Assembly: GCF_016735515.1 (NCBI RefSeq)
Contig: NZ_JAERQZ010000001.1
Span: forward strand, 2,840,746 to 2,904,745
From: Piscinibacter sp. HJYY11
GTDB taxonomy: Bacteria; Pseudomonadota; Gammaproteobacteria; Burkholderiales; Burkholderiaceae_C
Direction of reading: 5' to 3'
DNA length: 64,000 nt
Shown here: positions 44,625 to 54,549 of the stretch, in pieces
How the letters are laid out: each line of letters begins with the position of its first letter
Numbering within the stretch: position 1 is the first letter of the stretch
The notes under the pieces: generated by a model
Told to the model about the DNA's origin: nothing
Database searches by the model: none
The model's input: the letters and a program-made list of their open reading frames with translations, nothing else
Translations under genes and position numbers: made by a program

Positions 44625-45491
44625 CTATTTGAAGCTCACCGACACCGGCTTGGCATTGGGCAGGCCGAGATAGGTGACGGTGGCACCCGACCCCGCCTTG
44701 GGCGGCAGCAGTGGAGAGAAGGAACCGAGGCTGATCAGGTCGCCGGGCTTCATCGCCTTGCCGTCTTTCGCCAGCGCTTCGGCCAGCCACACCACGGCGC
44801 TGAGCGGGTGGCCGAGGATGTCGCTGCCCTTGCCGCGTGCGAGTTCGGCGCCGCTCGCGTCGCTCAGCACCACGGTCATGTCACGCAGGGCGTCGAGCAG
44901 CGCGAAGCGCTCGGCGCGGTAGGGCGGGATGGCGATCGGCGTGCCCGTCACCCCGAACCGAGCGCCCACGTTGATCGCGCTGATGGCCGGGCCGTTGAGC
45001 CTGGGCGGCGCCTGCACCATGAGGTCGGGCAGCTCGATGAAGGGGATGACCTGGTCGATGGCGGCGAGCACCTCGGCTGGGGTCTTGGCCTGGTTGATGG
45101 CTTCGCTCTTCACACGCACCAGCAGATCGGCCTCGAAAAGCGGGCGGGCACCGAAGCCGGCTTCGACCACCGAGCCGCTGGGCAGCAGCATGTCGGCATA
45201 GAGCACCCCCCAGACCGGGCGGTCGTAGTTGAAGCGCTTCTGCACCGCAGGGTTGGTGAGGCCGGCCTTGTAGCCGATCACCGTGCCGTAGCGCACGGCC
45301 AGCAGGTTGTTGAACTTGGCCCGGGTGCAGGCCCCATCGGCTTCGTTCAGACCTTCTGGGTTGGCCGCCGGCGTCCTCGCCGTGAACGCGTCGAACAAGG
45401 CCACCGCCTGGGCGTCGGTCAGGCATTCAGCCTGCGCAGCGACGGGGGCACACACACAGGCCAGAGCGAACAGCAAGGGGCGCAGCGACAT
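44625..45491 (-). CDS. Exported 2-keto-4-pentenoate hydratase-like protein (FAH family)
   Basis: A 288-residue protein of the fumarylacetoacetate-hydrolase/hydratase fold (GYKAGLTNPAVQKRF, FEADLLVRV, LNGPAISAINVGARFG, GDLISLGSFSPLLPPKAG). It carries a clear signal peptide (MSLRPLLFALACVCAPVAAQA), unlike the cytoplasmic catabolic hydratases, so it should be periplasmic. A GAGGAGA ribosome site sets the start. The catalytic metal-binding Glu/Asp set was not fully verified. Not part of an aromatic-degradation cluster. Confidence 0.83.
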   Translation of the reverse strand: MSLRPLLFALACVCAPVAAQAECLTDAQAVALFDAFTARTPAANPEGLNEADGACTRAKFNNLLAVRYGTVIGYKAGLTNPAVQKRFNYDRPVWGVLYADMLLPSGSVVEAGFGARPLFEADLLVRVKSEAINQAKTPAEVLAAIDQVIPFIELPDLMVQAPPRLNGPAISAINVGARFGVTGTPIAIPPYRAERFALLDALRDMTVVLSDASGAELARGKGSDILGHPLSAVVWLAEALAKDGKAMKPGDLISLGSFSPLLPPKAGSGATVTYLGLPNAKPVSVSFK

Positions 45492-45538
45492 CGACGGTCT
45501 CCTCGTTGGGGGCGGCCGTCTACTGTCGCTCTCTTTGG

Positions 45539-46501
45539 CTATTTGAGCCAGCCCTTGCGGTTGAAGTACCAGAACGGCGAGATGATGCTGACGAGCATCA
45601 GGCCGATGGCGAAGGGGTAGCCGAAGCGCCAGTTCAGCTCGGGCATGGCCTGGAAGTTCATGCCGTAGATGCTCGCAATCAGCGTCGGCGGCAGCAAGGC
45701 GACGCTCGCCACCGAGAAGATCTTGATGATCTTGTTCTGGTTGATGTTGATGAAGCCGACGGTGGCATCCATCAGGAAGTTGATCTTGTCGAAGAGGAAG
45801 GCGGTGTGCGAGTCGAGCGAGTCGATGTCGCGCAGGATCTGCCGGGCCTCCTCGAACTGCTCGGCGTTGAGCATGCGGCTGCGCATCATGAAGCTGAGCG
45901 CACGGCGCGTGTCCATCACGTTGCGGCGGATGCGGCCGTTCAAGTCTTCCTCGCGCGCGATCGCTGCGAGCGCCTGGCCGGCGGCCTGGTCGTTGACCTC
46001 TTCCTTCAGCACACGGGCGCTGACCTTCTCGAGGTTGTCGTAGATGCCTTCGAGGGCATCGGCGCTGTACTCGGCGTCGGCGTCGTAGAGCTTGAGCAGC
46101 ACGTCCTTCGCGTCTTCGATCAACGCGGGGATGCGGCGGGCGCGCAGGCGCAGGAGGCGGAAGACCGGCAGGTCTTCGCCGTGGATCGAGAACAGCACCT
46201 TGTTGTGCAGGATGAAGGCGACGCGCACGTTGCGGCGGGTCTCGTCGTCGTCGATCAGGAAGTCGGAGCGGATGTGCAGCTCGCCGTTGTCTTCCTCGTA
46301 GAACCGGGCCGATTCCTCCAGGTCGTCGTCGACCACGTCTTCGGGGATGGTCACGCCGAAACGTTCGGCGATCCAGGTCTTCTCTTCGGGGGTGGGCGCT
46401 TCCAGGTCGACCCACACCGGGCGCACGTTGGCGAGCGCGCCGGGGCTTTCGATTTCTTCCTGGAACAGCCGGCCGTTGGCCAGCGTAAAGACGTTGAGCA
46501 T
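45539..46501 (-). CDS. corA: Magnesium/cobalt transporter CorA
   Basis: A 320-residue inner-membrane channel with a large cytoplasmic N-terminal domain (VWVDLEAPTPEEKTWIAERF), a long helix (HTAFLFDKINFLMDATVGFININQNK), two C-terminal helices and the selectivity loop YGMNF between them. It takes up Mg2+, perhaps Co2+. The start MLNVFTLANGRLF is preferred over a longer upstream frame. Divergent from hpf with a long spacer. Confidence 0.95.
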   Translation of the reverse strand: MLNVFTLANGRLFQEEIESPGALANVRPVWVDLEAPTPEEKTWIAERFGVTIPEDVVDDDLEESARFYEEDNGELHIRSDFLIDDDETRRNVRVAFILHNKVLFSIHGEDLPVFRLLRLRARRIPALIEDAKDVLLKLYDADAEYSADALEGIYDNLEKVSARVLKEEVNDQAAGQALAAIAREEDLNGRIRRNVMDTRRALSFMMRSRMLNAEQFEEARQILRDIDSLDSHTAFLFDKINFLMDATVGFININQNKIIKIFSVASVALLPPTLIASIYGMNFQAMPELNWRFGYPFAIGLMLVSIISPFWYFNRKGWLK

Positions 46502-46980
46502 GCAGGGCTCCGACAGGTCCGCACGGGCTGCATGTGGGCGCCGTGGGGTGGTGGCCAATAGAGGAGGGGCTAACGCGGGGAACCGTCTCACCCAGGCCAC
46601 GGGCGCATCACCGAGGGGCGGGCGCCTGTCGAGCGTCAGAGCGGACGGTCACCGAGGGTGACTGCTGTCCATATGCGGGGGTCGCACTCCGTGTACGAAA
46701 ACGGCGGATTATCACACTCGATCAGCAGGGCCATCAAGCCGATACAACCCTCGAACCACCCCTGAAAAACGGCACTTCCGTGATGGAAAAGACGCCAGCT
46801 TGATCCGACGCAGAAATGCGCGCAAACAGGCCTGCCGACGTCGTTGTCACCCGCTTGTCATGCTCCGGTTTCGGGCGCACACTGGTTTTGACCTCTTCGA
46901 TTCCGCCCCCTCTTCTTCTCTCCCCTCCTTCCTTTCTTTCTTCCCCCGCTTTCCCACCCGCCTTGCGAAAGGAGCCCCCG
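46502..46980. other. Long intergenic region between corA and hpf
   Basis: A 479-base divergent spacer with no supportable gene. It holds the presumed corA and hpf promoters. From 46906 to 46947 there is a 42-base uninterrupted pyrimidine run, ahead of the GAAAGGAGC ribosome site of hpf. No sigma-54 -24/-12 motif was seen. Confidence 0.6.
46906..46947 (+). repeat. 42-base uninterrupted pyrimidine tract in the hpf leader
   Basis: C and T only, made of CTT, CCT and TTTC units. In the hpf message it would be an unstructured C/U-rich leader; in duplex form it is a candidate triplex-forming stretch. Its meaning is unknown. Confidence 0.8.
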
Positions 46981-47319
46981 ATGAATTTGACGATCAGCGG
47001 CCATCACCTCGACGTGAGCCCAGCCCTGCGTGAGTACGTGCTTACGAAATTGGACCGGGTCACGCGTCACTTCGATCAAGTCGTGGACATCAACGTGCTG
47101 CTGTCGGTTGAGAAGCTGAAGGAGAAGGAACGAAGGCAGAAGGCCGAGGTCACGCTGCATGTGAAGGGCAAGGACATCTTCGTCGAGCACTCGCATGAAG
47201 ACCTCTACGCGGCGATCGACCAGCTGATGGACAAGCTCGATCGCCAGGTCATGCGGCACAAGGACAAGCTGCAGGACCACCACCACCTCGCGCCCAAGCG
47301 CATGGACGCAACCCTCTGA
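46981..47319 (+). CDS. hpf: Ribosome hibernation-promoting factor, short form
   Basis: A 112-residue protein ([20 protein letters not shown]) that binds the 30S subunit and helps dimerise idle ribosomes. The repeat of beta strand-helix elements and ENDING at the S30AE domain show the short form, without the long C-terminal dimer domain. It belongs to the hpf-ptsN-hprK block that usually follows rpoN, but rpoN is not directly upstream here; corA lies divergent instead. A hairpin terminator follows. Confidence 0.92.
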   Translation: MNLTISGHHLDVSPALREYVLTKLDRVTRHFDQVVDINVLLSVEKLKEKERRQKAEVTLHVKGKDIFVEHSHEDLYAAIDQLMDKLDRQVMRHKDKLQDHHHLAPKRMDATL

Positions 47320-47343
47320 GCAGGAGGCTCAACACGGTGCACA

Positions 47344-47366
47344 AGCGGCCTGCGGGCCGCTTTTTC
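47344..47366 (+). terminator. Intrinsic terminator after hpf
   Basis: A seven-base-pair stem AGCGGCC / GGCCGCT with a TGCG loop and a following run of Ts. It lies about 25 bases past the hpf stop and could separate hpf from ptsN-hprK or act partially. Confidence 0.75.
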
Positions 47367-47564
47367 ATGGCCGCAGTTTTCGCACGTTCGCCACACACCC
47401 GCCCGTGGGGAGCCACAGTCGTTGCTGCTGCGCAGCAGCGAGTGCACAATTCCTCGCATTGCCGATGCACGAGCGTGCGCAGGAGAGAGGCCCGGTTCTA
47501 TGATGGGCCACCGGGTCGCTCGTGGAACCGGGTGCCTCTCGCGAGGCTCGAATGTGATCTGCCG

Positions 47565-48035
47565 ATGAACCGACTGTCCGCCATCCTGCCGCTCGCCAAC
47601 GTACTCGTTGACGTGGAGGCCACCAGCAAGAAGCGCGCGTTCGAGCACGCCGGCCTGCTGTTTGAAAACCAGCACTCGATCGCGCGTGCGACGGTCACCG
47701 ACAACCTCTTTGCCCGGGAGCGTCTCGGCTCCACCGGGCTCGGCCACGGCGTCGCCATTCCCCACGGTCGCATCAAGGGCCTGAAGAACCCGCTCGCTTC
47801 CGTCGTGCGCGTGCAGCAGCCCATCCCGTTCGACGCGCCCGATGACGAACCTGTCAGCCTGCTGATCTTCCTGCTGGTGCCCGAAGCGGCCACACAGCGT
47901 CACCTGGAGATCCTCTCCGAGATCGCCGAGATGCTGAGCGACCGCGAGTTGCGTGAGCGCCTCAAGACGGAAACCACCGCCGCCAAGGTGCACGAGCTGA
48001 TCTCCAACTGGGAACCGTTGAAGTCGGTCGCCTGA
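47565..48035 (+). CDS. ptsN: Nitrogen PTS enzyme IIA
   Basis: A 156-residue PTS EIIA-Ntr protein. The phosphorylated His67 lies in [14 protein letters not shown], and [21 protein letters not shown] and [14 protein letters not shown] match the family. It receives phosphate from NPr and regulates potassium transport and nitrogen/carbon signalling; it has no sugar-transport role. A 245-base gap including a terminator separates it from hpf, so it likely has its own promoter. Confidence 0.94.
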   Translation: MNRLSAILPLANVLVDVEATSKKRAFEHAGLLFENQHSIARATVTDNLFARERLGSTGLGHGVAIPHGRIKGLKNPLASVVRVQQPIPFDAPDDEPVSLLIFLLVPEAATQRHLEILSEIAEMLSDRELRERLKTETTAAKVHELISNWEPLKSVA

Positions 48036-48054
48036 CGGCCGGCCTGCCTGCGGT

Positions 48055-48060
48055 TATCCT
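48055..48060 (+). promoter_or_regulatory. -10-like element directly ahead of hprK
   Basis: TATCCT ends six bases before the GTG start of hprK with no purine-rich ribosome site between, so transcription from it would begin at about the start codon. Confidence 0.3.
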
Positions 48061-48066
48061 CGCCGC

Positions 48067-49023
48067 GTGAAGCCCTCAGTCATCAGCGCGGAAGCGCTGT
48101 TCGAAGAACACCGCCCCGCGCTGCGTTGGGAATGGGTCGCCGGCCATGCCCACCCGGAACGCCGCTTCGACGAAGCCGCGGTGCGCAACGCGCAATCGGC
48201 CGCCGACCTGGTCGGCTATCTCAACTACATCCACCCCTACCGGGTGCAGATCGTCGGCCGACGTGAAGTCGCCTACCTGCAGGATTCATCGCCCGAAGAC
48301 CAGGAACGTCGCATCCAGCGCATCGTGACGCTGGAGCCGCCGGTGGTCATCGTGGCCGACAACCAGACCCCGCCCGACAAGCTCGTCGCCCTGTGCGACC
48401 GCGCCGACATCCCGCTCTTCGTGACCGATGGTTCCGCCGGGCACGTGATCGACGTGGTGCGCGGCTACCTGGCCCAGTTGTTCGCAGAGCGCACGACGCG
48501 GCATGGGGTCTTCATGGACATCCTGGGCGTGGGCGTCTTGCTGACGGGCGAATCGGGCCTGGGCAAGAGTGAGTTGGGCCTGGAACTGATTTCACGCGGC
48601 CACGGCCTCGTGGCCGATGATGCGGTCGACCTCTACCGCATCTCGCAGACCGCGATCGAGGGCCGCTGCCCCGAGCTGCTGATGAACCTGCTGGAAGTGC
48701 GCGGCATCGGCCTGCTGGACATCAAGTCGATCTTTGGTGAGACCGCCGTGCGCCGCAAGATGCGGCTCAAGCTCATCGTGCACCTGGTGCGCAAGGAAAC
48801 GCTGGAGCGCGACTTCGAGCGGCTGCCCTACGAGCCGCTGAACGAGGACGTGCTGAGCGTCCCCATCCGCAAGGTGGTGATCGCGGTGGACGCCGGCCGC
48901 AACCTGGCCGTGCTCGTGGAAGCCGCCGTGCGCAACACCATCCTCCAGCTGCGCGGCATCGACACCTACCGCGAGTTCATCGAGCGCCACCAGCGCGCGA
49001 TGCAGAAGGCCGACCCCAACTGA
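48067..49023 (+). CDS. hprK: HPr kinase/phosphorylase
   Basis: A 318-residue bifunctional enzyme that phosphorylates and dephosphorylates a serine of HPr-family proteins. The Walker A motif [11 protein letters not shown] includes Lys167, and the HprK signature [17 protein letters not shown] follows. Start is GTG. In beta-proteobacteria it accompanies ptsN as here and links carbon state with other regulation. The gene ends 13 bases before the convergent fur stop. Confidence 0.95.
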   Translation: MKPSVISAEALFEEHRPALRWEWVAGHAHPERRFDEAAVRNAQSAADLVGYLNYIHPYRVQIVGRREVAYLQDSSPEDQERRIQRIVTLEPPVVIVADNQTPPDKLVALCDRADIPLFVTDGSAGHVIDVVRGYLAQLFAERTTRHGVFMDILGVGVLLTGESGLGKSELGLELISRGHGLVADDAVDLYRISQTAIEGRCPELLMNLLEVRGIGLLDIKSIFGETAVRRKMRLKLIVHLVRKETLERDFERLPYEPLNEDVLSVPIRKVVIAVDAGRNLAVLVEAAVRNTILQLRGIDTYREFIERHQRAMQKADPN

Positions 49024-49035
49024 GGGGCCGCCGAC

Positions 49036-49461
49036 TCAGGACTTCGCCTTCTTCTGGCAGTTTGCGCAGATCGCGTACAGCGACAGCGCGTGATCCTGCA
49101 GCAGGAAGCCGCGCGATTCAGCGATGGCGCTCTGGCGCTCCTCGATCTCGGCGTCGTAGAACTCCTCCACCCGCCCGCAGTCGATGCAGACCAGGTGATC
49201 GTGGTGCTTGCCCTCGTTGAGCTCGAACACCGCCTTGCCCGACTCGAAATGGTTGCGCGACAGGATGCCCGCCTGCTCGAACTGCATCAGCACGCGGTAC
49301 ACGGTGGCGAGGCCGATGTCGGCCCCTTCGTTCAGCAAGGCCTTGAACACGTCTTCCGCCGTCATGTGCCGCTGCGTCGACTGATGAAACACGTCCAGGA
49401 TCTTGATGCGCGGCAGGGTGGCCTTCAGGCCACTGCTCTTGAGGTCGTCGGCGTTGGACAT
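49036..49461 (-). CDS. fur: Ferric uptake regulator Fur
   Basis: A 141-residue metal-responsive repressor. Winged-helix DNA-binding part: [20 protein letters not shown] and [18 protein letters not shown]. Metal sites: the [16 protein letters not shown] region and CANCQKK near the end, giving the structural Cys pairs. It represses iron-acquisition genes when Fe2+ is abundant. Divergent from bamE, the arrangement usual in Burkholderiales. Confidence 0.96.
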   Translation of the reverse strand: MSNADDLKSSGLKATLPRIKILDVFHQSTQRHMTAEDVFKALLNEGADIGLATVYRVLMQFEQAGILSRNHFESGKAVFELNEGKHHDHLVCIDCGRVEEFYDAEIEERQSAIAESRGFLLQDHALSLYAICANCQKKAKS

Positions 49462-49589
49462 GGCGGTACTCTCGGCGTGGGAAACGGAGCTTGTCCGCAG
49501 GGGCGGGCAAAGACGTTGACCCTAGAATCGCCGGATCATATCGAGGTTGGCGCCCCACGGCGCGCTGGCCTCCCCTCCTGAGCATCACC

Positions 49590-50117
49590 ATGCGCATGCC
49601 CCCCTTCTGGCCGGCCGGCCTCGCCGCCGCAGCCTTGCTCGCCGGCTGCAGCTCGCTGCAATCCAGCGACCATTTCCTCGGTTTCATCACGCCCTACCGC
49701 ATCGAGGTCGTGCAGGGCAACGTGCTCACCAAGGAGCAGGTGGCCCTCGTCAAACCCGGCCAGACCCGCTCTCAGGTGCGCGACATCCTCGGCTCGCCGC
49801 TTCTCACCGACGTGTTCCATGCCGACCGATGGGACTACGTCTTCACCATTCGCCGTCAAGGGGCCGAGCCCCAGCAGCGAAAGGTGGTGGCGCTCTTCGA
49901 TGGCGAGAAGCTCAAGAGCATCGACGCCCCCGACCTGCCCTCCGAGCGCGACTTCGTCGCCTCGATCGACACGCAGAAGACCCCGCGCAAGACGCCCAAG
50001 CTCGCGCTGACGCCTGAAGAGATCAAGGCCCTGCCCGTGCCACCCAGGCCCGAGCCCGCCGCCTCGGCACCCGAAGGCCCGGTGCGCAGCTACCCGCCGC
50101 TGGAGCCGCGCACATGA
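49590..50117 (+). CDS. bamE: Outer-membrane assembly lipoprotein BamE
   Basis: A 175-residue lipoprotein (signal with lipobox LLAGC) of the beta-barrel assembly complex. The BamE/SmpA domain is seen in [39 protein letters not shown] and [15 protein letters not shown] Pro/Ala-rich C-terminal extension ([15 protein letters not shown]) exceeds the usual length. Its stop overlaps dapB as ATGA. Confidence 0.93.
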   Translation: MRMPPFWPAGLAAAALLAGCSSLQSSDHFLGFITPYRIEVVQGNVLTKEQVALVKPGQTRSQVRDILGSPLLTDVFHADRWDYVFTIRRQGAEPQQRKVVALFDGEKLKSIDAPDLPSERDFVASIDTQKTPRKTPKLALTPEEIKALPVPPRPEPAASAPEGPVRSYPPLEPRT

Positions 50118-50926
50118 GCACCGCGCCGTTGCGCATCGCCATCGCCGGCGCTTCGGGCCGCATGGGGCGGATGCTGGTCGAGGCGGTGCTGGCCGCCGAC
50201 GACTGCCAGCTCGCCGGCGCGCTCGACGTGCCCGGCAGCCCCGCACTCGGGCAGGACGCCGCCGGCTTCCTGGGCCGCGCAAGCGGCGTTCACATCACCG
50301 CAGACCTGAAGAGCGGCCTCGCCAACGCCGAGGTGCTGATCGACTTCACCCGCCCCGAAGGCACGATGGCGCACCTGGCGGTGTGCCGCGAGCTGGGTGT
50401 GAAACTCGTGGTGGGCACCACGGGCCTGTCGGATGCGCAGAAGGCCGAGATCGCCGCCCAGGCGAAGCACATCGCCATCGTGCAGTCGCCCAACATGAGC
50501 GTGGGCGTCAACGTGATGATGCGCCTGCTCGACGTCGCCGCGCGTGCGCTGAACGAGGGCTACGACATCGAGATCATCGAAGCGCACCACCGCCACAAGG
50601 TCGACGCGCCGAGCGGCACCGCGCTCGCGATGGGCGAGACCATCGCCGCCGCGCTCGGCAAGAACCTGAAGGACTGCGCCGTCTACGCCCGCGAGGGCGT
50701 GACCGGTGAGCGCGACCCGTCCACCATCGGCTTCGCCACCATCCGCGGCGGCGACATCATCGGCGACCACACCGCGCTCTTCGCCGGCACCGGCGAGCGC
50801 ATCGAGATCTCGCACAAGAGCGGCAGCCGCGCAGGCTACGCGCAAGGCAGCGTGCGCGCTGCCCGCTTCCTGCGCGGCAAGACGAGCGGCTTCTTCACGA
50901 TGAACGACGTGCTGGGGCTGCGCTGA
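50114..50926 (+). CDS. dapB: 4-hydroxy-tetrahydrodipicolinate reductase
   Basis: A 270-residue NAD(P)H-dependent enzyme of lysine and meso-diaminopimelate synthesis. [17 protein letters not shown] is the cofactor site, [15 protein letters not shown] and [12 protein letters not shown] follow, and [19 protein letters not shown] carries the catalytic His-His-Lys. It is coupled to bamE and followed two bases later by exbB. Confidence 0.97.
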   Translation: MSTAPLRIAIAGASGRMGRMLVEAVLAADDCQLAGALDVPGSPALGQDAAGFLGRASGVHITADLKSGLANAEVLIDFTRPEGTMAHLAVCRELGVKLVVGTTGLSDAQKAEIAAQAKHIAIVQSPNMSVGVNVMMRLLDVAARALNEGYDIEIIEAHHRHKVDAPSGTALAMGETIAAALGKNLKDCAVYAREGVTGERDPSTIGFATIRGGDIIGDHTALFAGTGERIEISHKSGSRAGYAQGSVRAARFLRGKTSGFFTMNDVLGLR

Positions 50927-50928
50927 AC

Positions 50929-51594
50929 ATGGGCGGCTTCGCACAGTTCTGGCAACAGGGCGACGTCATCACGCGCGGCGTGGCGGCATTGCTGCTGCTG
51001 ATGTCCATCAGCGCCTGGGTGCTGATCTTCTGGAAGGGCTGGGTGCTGGGGCGCGTGAAGCGCGACATCGCCCGTGCCGTGCCGGCCTTCTGGGGTGCGG
51101 CCTCGCTGGAAGAAGGCGAGAAGCAGCTCGCCGTGTTCGACCGCGAAGGCGTGCTGCGCCCGCTGCTCGCCGCCGCCACCGCCACGCACACCGGCCAGAC
51201 GCTCGAATCGCGCGGCCACCTCGCCTCGCAGCTCACGCGCCGCCTGCGCGATGCGCTGCATCGCGTGCTCACGCAGCTGCAGTTCGGTCAGGTGGTGCTG
51301 GCTTCCATCGGCAGCACGGCGCCCTTCATCGGCCTCTTCGGCACGGTCTGGGGCATCTACCACGCGCTGCTCAGCATTTCGGCCGCCGGCACGGTGACGA
51401 TCGACCGTGTCTCCGGCCCCGTGGGTGAAGCGCTCGTGATGACGGCCGCGGGCCTCGCCGTCGCGATCCCTGCGGTGCTGGCCTACAACGTCTACAACAA
51501 GCGCGTGGCCGCGTGCGAAGCCGACCTCGAAGGCTTTGCCCACGACCTGCGCGAGATGCTGGCCGAGCCCGCGGCCACCACGACAGAGGCGTGA
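50929..51594 (+). CDS. exbB: MotA/TolQ/ExbB proton channel family protein
   Basis: A 221-residue inner-membrane protein with three helices: LLLLMSISAWVLIFW near the start, VLASIGSTAPFIGLFGTVWGIYHAL and TAAGLAVAIPAVLAYN. It is the scaffold of a proton-driven motor working with the downstream ExbD-type protein, energising TonB-dependent transport or a related envelope task. No tonB gene is visible nearby. Confidence 0.93.
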   Translation: MGGFAQFWQQGDVITRGVAALLLLMSISAWVLIFWKGWVLGRVKRDIARAVPAFWGAASLEEGEKQLAVFDREGVLRPLLAAATATHTGQTLESRGHLASQLTRRLRDALHRVLTQLQFGQVVLASIGSTAPFIGLFGTVWGIYHALLSISAAGTVTIDRVSGPVGEALVMTAAGLAVAIPAVLAYNVYNKRVAACEADLEGFAHDLREMLAEPAATTTEA

Positions 51595-51598
51595 GCCG

Positions 51599-52027
<429 letters not shown>

Positions 52028-52030
<3 letters not shown>

Positions 52031-52049
52031 CGCGGCCCAAGCCGCGTCA
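52028..52049. terminator. Hairpin at the exbD stop codon
   Basis: TGACGCGGC / GCCGCGTCA, nine base pairs with a CCAA loop, begins at the exbD stop and lies between convergent genes. There is no T run, so it may be a Rho-type or mRNA-end-protecting structure; the terminator label is tentative. Confidence 0.4.
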
Positions 52050-52054
52050 TCCCG

Positions 52055-53017
52055 TCACTTGATCGGCGCGTAGTGCACCGGCACGAAGACGTAGCCTTTG
52101 CCGTCGGCACGCAGATGGCCGATGCCCGGGAAAGGCAGGTGGGCGCTGGCGATCCAGTAGCCGCCCTTGGCCGCGTCGGCAAACGCCTTCTTGCGCTGGG
52201 CATAGGCGGCCTTGCTGTCGCTGTCGAACTGGATCGTGACCTCCGGCTTCGGAAACTGCACCGCGGCCACGTGCATCAGGTCGCCCCACAGCACGAGCTT
52301 CTGGCCCTTGGACTCGACCGAGTAGATCGCATGGCCCGGCGTGTGGCCGTGCGTCGCGATCGCCTTCACGCCGGGCACGATCTCGGTGTCGCCTTCGAAG
52401 GCCTTGAACTTGCCGGCCGCGAGATAGGGGTTGAGCGTCACCTGCGCGCCCTGGAAGAACATCTTCATCCCCTCGGGCGCCTTGGCCAGGTTCTCGGCGC
52501 TGAGCCAGAAGTCGGCGTCGTGCTGGTCGGCCATCACGGTGGCGTTGGGGAAGGCGATCTTGCCGTTCTGCAGCAGCCCGCCGATGTGGTCGCCATGCAT
52601 GTGCGTGATGACCACGACGTCGACCTGCTCCGGCTGGTAGCCCGAGGCCTTGAGGTTGGCGTGCAGCTGGTCGAGGCCGGGGCCGAAGAGCGTGGCCGCA
52701 CCGGCGTCGATCAGCACCAGGTGGTTGCCGGTGTTGAGGAGGTAGGCGTTGACCGAGGTCGGCACCGAGTCGCTCAGGAAGGACTTGGCGAGCAGCTGGC
52801 TCACGTCCTTGGGCTTGGTGTTGGTCAGCAGCTTGTGCGGCTCGAGGTTGATGACGCCGTCGAGCAGCGCGGTGACCTCGATGTCGCCCAGCATCATGCG
52901 GTACCAGCCGGGCGCCTGGGTCTTGACCTGCGGGGCGGCGGCGTGGGCCGCGGTGGCGAGCAGCAAAGCGCTCGAGATGGCCGCCACAGCGCGGCGCAGC
53001 AGTCGTGCAATCGTCAT
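52055..53017 (-). CDS. Periplasmic metallo-beta-lactamase-fold hydrolase
   Basis: A 320-residue exported protein with signal peptide (MTIARLLRRAVAAISSALLL... ending AHA) and the zinc motif VVITHMHGDHIGGL, plus HGHTPGHAIY and a late GIGHLR site. The family includes lactonases and other thioester or ester hydrolases; substrate unknown. An upstream in-frame start lacks a ribosome site. Convergent with exbD. Confidence 0.9.
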   Translation of the reverse strand: MTIARLLRRAVAAISSALLLATAAHAAAPQVKTQAPGWYRMMLGDIEVTALLDGVINLEPHKLLTNTKPKDVSQLLAKSFLSDSVPTSVNAYLLNTGNHLVLIDAGAATLFGPGLDQLHANLKASGYQPEQVDVVVITHMHGDHIGGLLQNGKIAFPNATVMADQHDADFWLSAENLAKAPEGMKMFFQGAQVTLNPYLAAGKFKAFEGDTEIVPGVKAIATHGHTPGHAIYSVESKGQKLVLWGDLMHVAAVQFPKPEVTIQFDSDSKAAYAQRKKAFADAAKGGYWIASAHLPFPGIGHLRADGKGYVFVPVHYAPIK

Positions 53018-53157
53018 GGGAGTCCCTCTTGGTGTTGTGACTGGGAGGCGTGGGACGCGAGCATAGGCGCGCCGCGCTAATCCGCAACGACAACAGGGGA
53101 TGCGCTGAAATCGGCGAGACGCCGGTGCCTCACACACCCGCTTCTACACACCCGCTT

Positions 53158-53745
53158 CTATACACCCGCCTTCGCCAGCACCACCACCGAAACCCCCTGC
53201 GCCGCCGCCAGTGCGTCGGCGTTCTGGTACGAGTGCGGCAGGTTGCCGGGAAAGGCGAGCACCTCGCCGGCTTCCAGTGCATAGCGTTCACCCGCCACGC
53301 TGAGCACCACGCGGCCGTGCAGGCAGGTGAAGAACTCGCGCGTGCCCGGCAGGTGCGGCGTGCCGGCCATCACGGCACCGGGGGCGAAGTCCATCACCTC
53401 CATCATCTCGTCGGGCACGGGCTCGGGCACCAGCTCGCGGATGGTGACGCCGCGACCCTTCTGGCGCTTCGCCACTTCGCTCGCCGGCCAGTGCCGCACC
53501 AGCGCGCGCGGCGAGGCGAGCAGCTCGTCGATCGGCACGGCGAGCGCGCCCGCCACCTTCACCAGCACCGCGAGCGACGGGTTGCCTTCGCCCGACTCGA
53601 GGTTGGCAATCGTCGAGCGCGGCACGGCGGCCGACCTGGCCAGTTGCTCCTGCGTCAAGGCGCGCGTGTGGCGCAGGGCGACGAGGTTGCGCGCGAGGTG
53701 GGCGGGAATCGAAGACGCGGCGTCGGACGGCATGGTGGGCCGCAT
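53158..53745 (-). CDS. XRE-family regulator with cupin domain
   Basis: A 195-residue transcription factor: an XRE helix-turn-helix (about residues 15-70, LVALRHTRALTQEQLARSAAVP then STIANLESG) followed by a cupin sensor domain (FFTCLHGRVVLSVAG, ALEAGEVLAFPGNLPHSY). Such regulators bind a small ligand and control the adjacent gene. It is divergent from the SDR-queA-like pair, with about 100 bases between starts, so it likely regulates them. An ATG four codons further in is the alternative start. Confidence 0.88.
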   Translation of the reverse strand: MRPTMPSDAASSIPAHLARNLVALRHTRALTQEQLARSAAVPRSTIANLESGEGNPSLAVLVKVAGALAVPIDELLASPRALVRHWPASEVAKRQKGRGVTIRELVPEPVPDEMMEVMDFAPGAVMAGTPHLPGTREFFTCLHGRVVLSVAGERYALEAGEVLAFPGNLPHSYQNADALAAAQGVSVVVLAKAGV

Positions 53746-53847
53746 TGTCCATTCGAAGGCCGGCTTGCCAACCGGTTGGACAACGCACTCGTCGCGCGGC
53801 AGGCCGCTGCCTATCGTGCAGGCCATCGCCACACCGAAAGCACCACG

Positions 53848-54549
53848 ATGAACCACCTGCTCCCTCACCTTCGCGACCTCCGCGTCGCCGTCACCGGCGG
53901 CACCTCGGGCCTGGGCCTCGCCCTCGTGCGCCACCTGCATGCGGCCGGCGCGCAGGTGGCCTTCGTCGCCCGCACACCGGCGCGCGTGGCCGAGGTCGCG
54001 CGCAGCCTGCCGGGCACGCACGGCCTGGTTGCCGACATCACGCGCAAGGACGACATCTACCCGCTTGCGTTGCAGATCACCGCCGCGCTCGACGGGCTGG
54101 ACGTGCTCGTCAACAACGCCTCGCACCTCGGCCCGGTGCCGCTCGCGCTGCTGGCCGACACCGCGTGCGAAGACCTGGAGACGGCGCTGGCGGCCAACCT
54201 GCTCGGCCCCTTCCGGCTGACCAAGGCGCTGCTCGGGGCGCTGCGCGCGTCGGCGCGCGATGGCCGCCTTGCCACCGTCGTCAACATCACGAGCGACGCC
54301 GCCGCGACGCCCTACCCGGGCTGGGGCGCCTATGGCGCGAGCAAGGCCGCGCTCGCGCAGCTGAGCCGCATCTGGCACGAAGAGCTGCGCGAGCACGGCG
54401 TGCGGGTGCTGGCGCTCGACCCCGGCGACATGGACACACCCTTCCATGCCCTCGCGCTGCCCGACGCCGACCCGGCCACGCTCAAGCGCCCCGCCGACGC
54501 GGCCAGCGAGATCCTGCAACAGCTCATCACCTCGAAGAAGCCCGCATGA
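53848..54549 (+). CDS. Short-chain dehydrogenase/reductase beside the XRE-cupin regulator
   Basis: A 233-residue SDR with VAVTGGTSGLGLALVRHL, VLVNNASHLGPV, catalytic Ser in VVNITSDAAATP and YxxxK in YGASKAAL. The proline-rich end is typical of the classical group. It is coupled to the QueA-like gene by an ATGA overlap and lies opposite the XRE-cupin regulator. Substrate unknown. Confidence 0.92.
   Translation: MNHLLPHLRDLRVAVTGGTSGLGLALVRHLHAAGAQVAFVARTPARVAEVARSLPGTHGLVADITRKDDIYPLALQITAALDGLDVLVNNASHLGPVPLALLADTACEDLETALAANLLGPFRLTKALLGALRASARDGRLATVVNITSDAAATPYPGWGAYGASKAALAQLSRIWHEELREHGVRVLALDPGDMDTPFHALALPDADPATLKRPADAASEILQQLITSKKPA

Noticed and set aside
46534..46803. Small open frames in the corA-hpf spacer
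   Set aside because: No ribosome-binding site and composition unlike the neighbouring genes.
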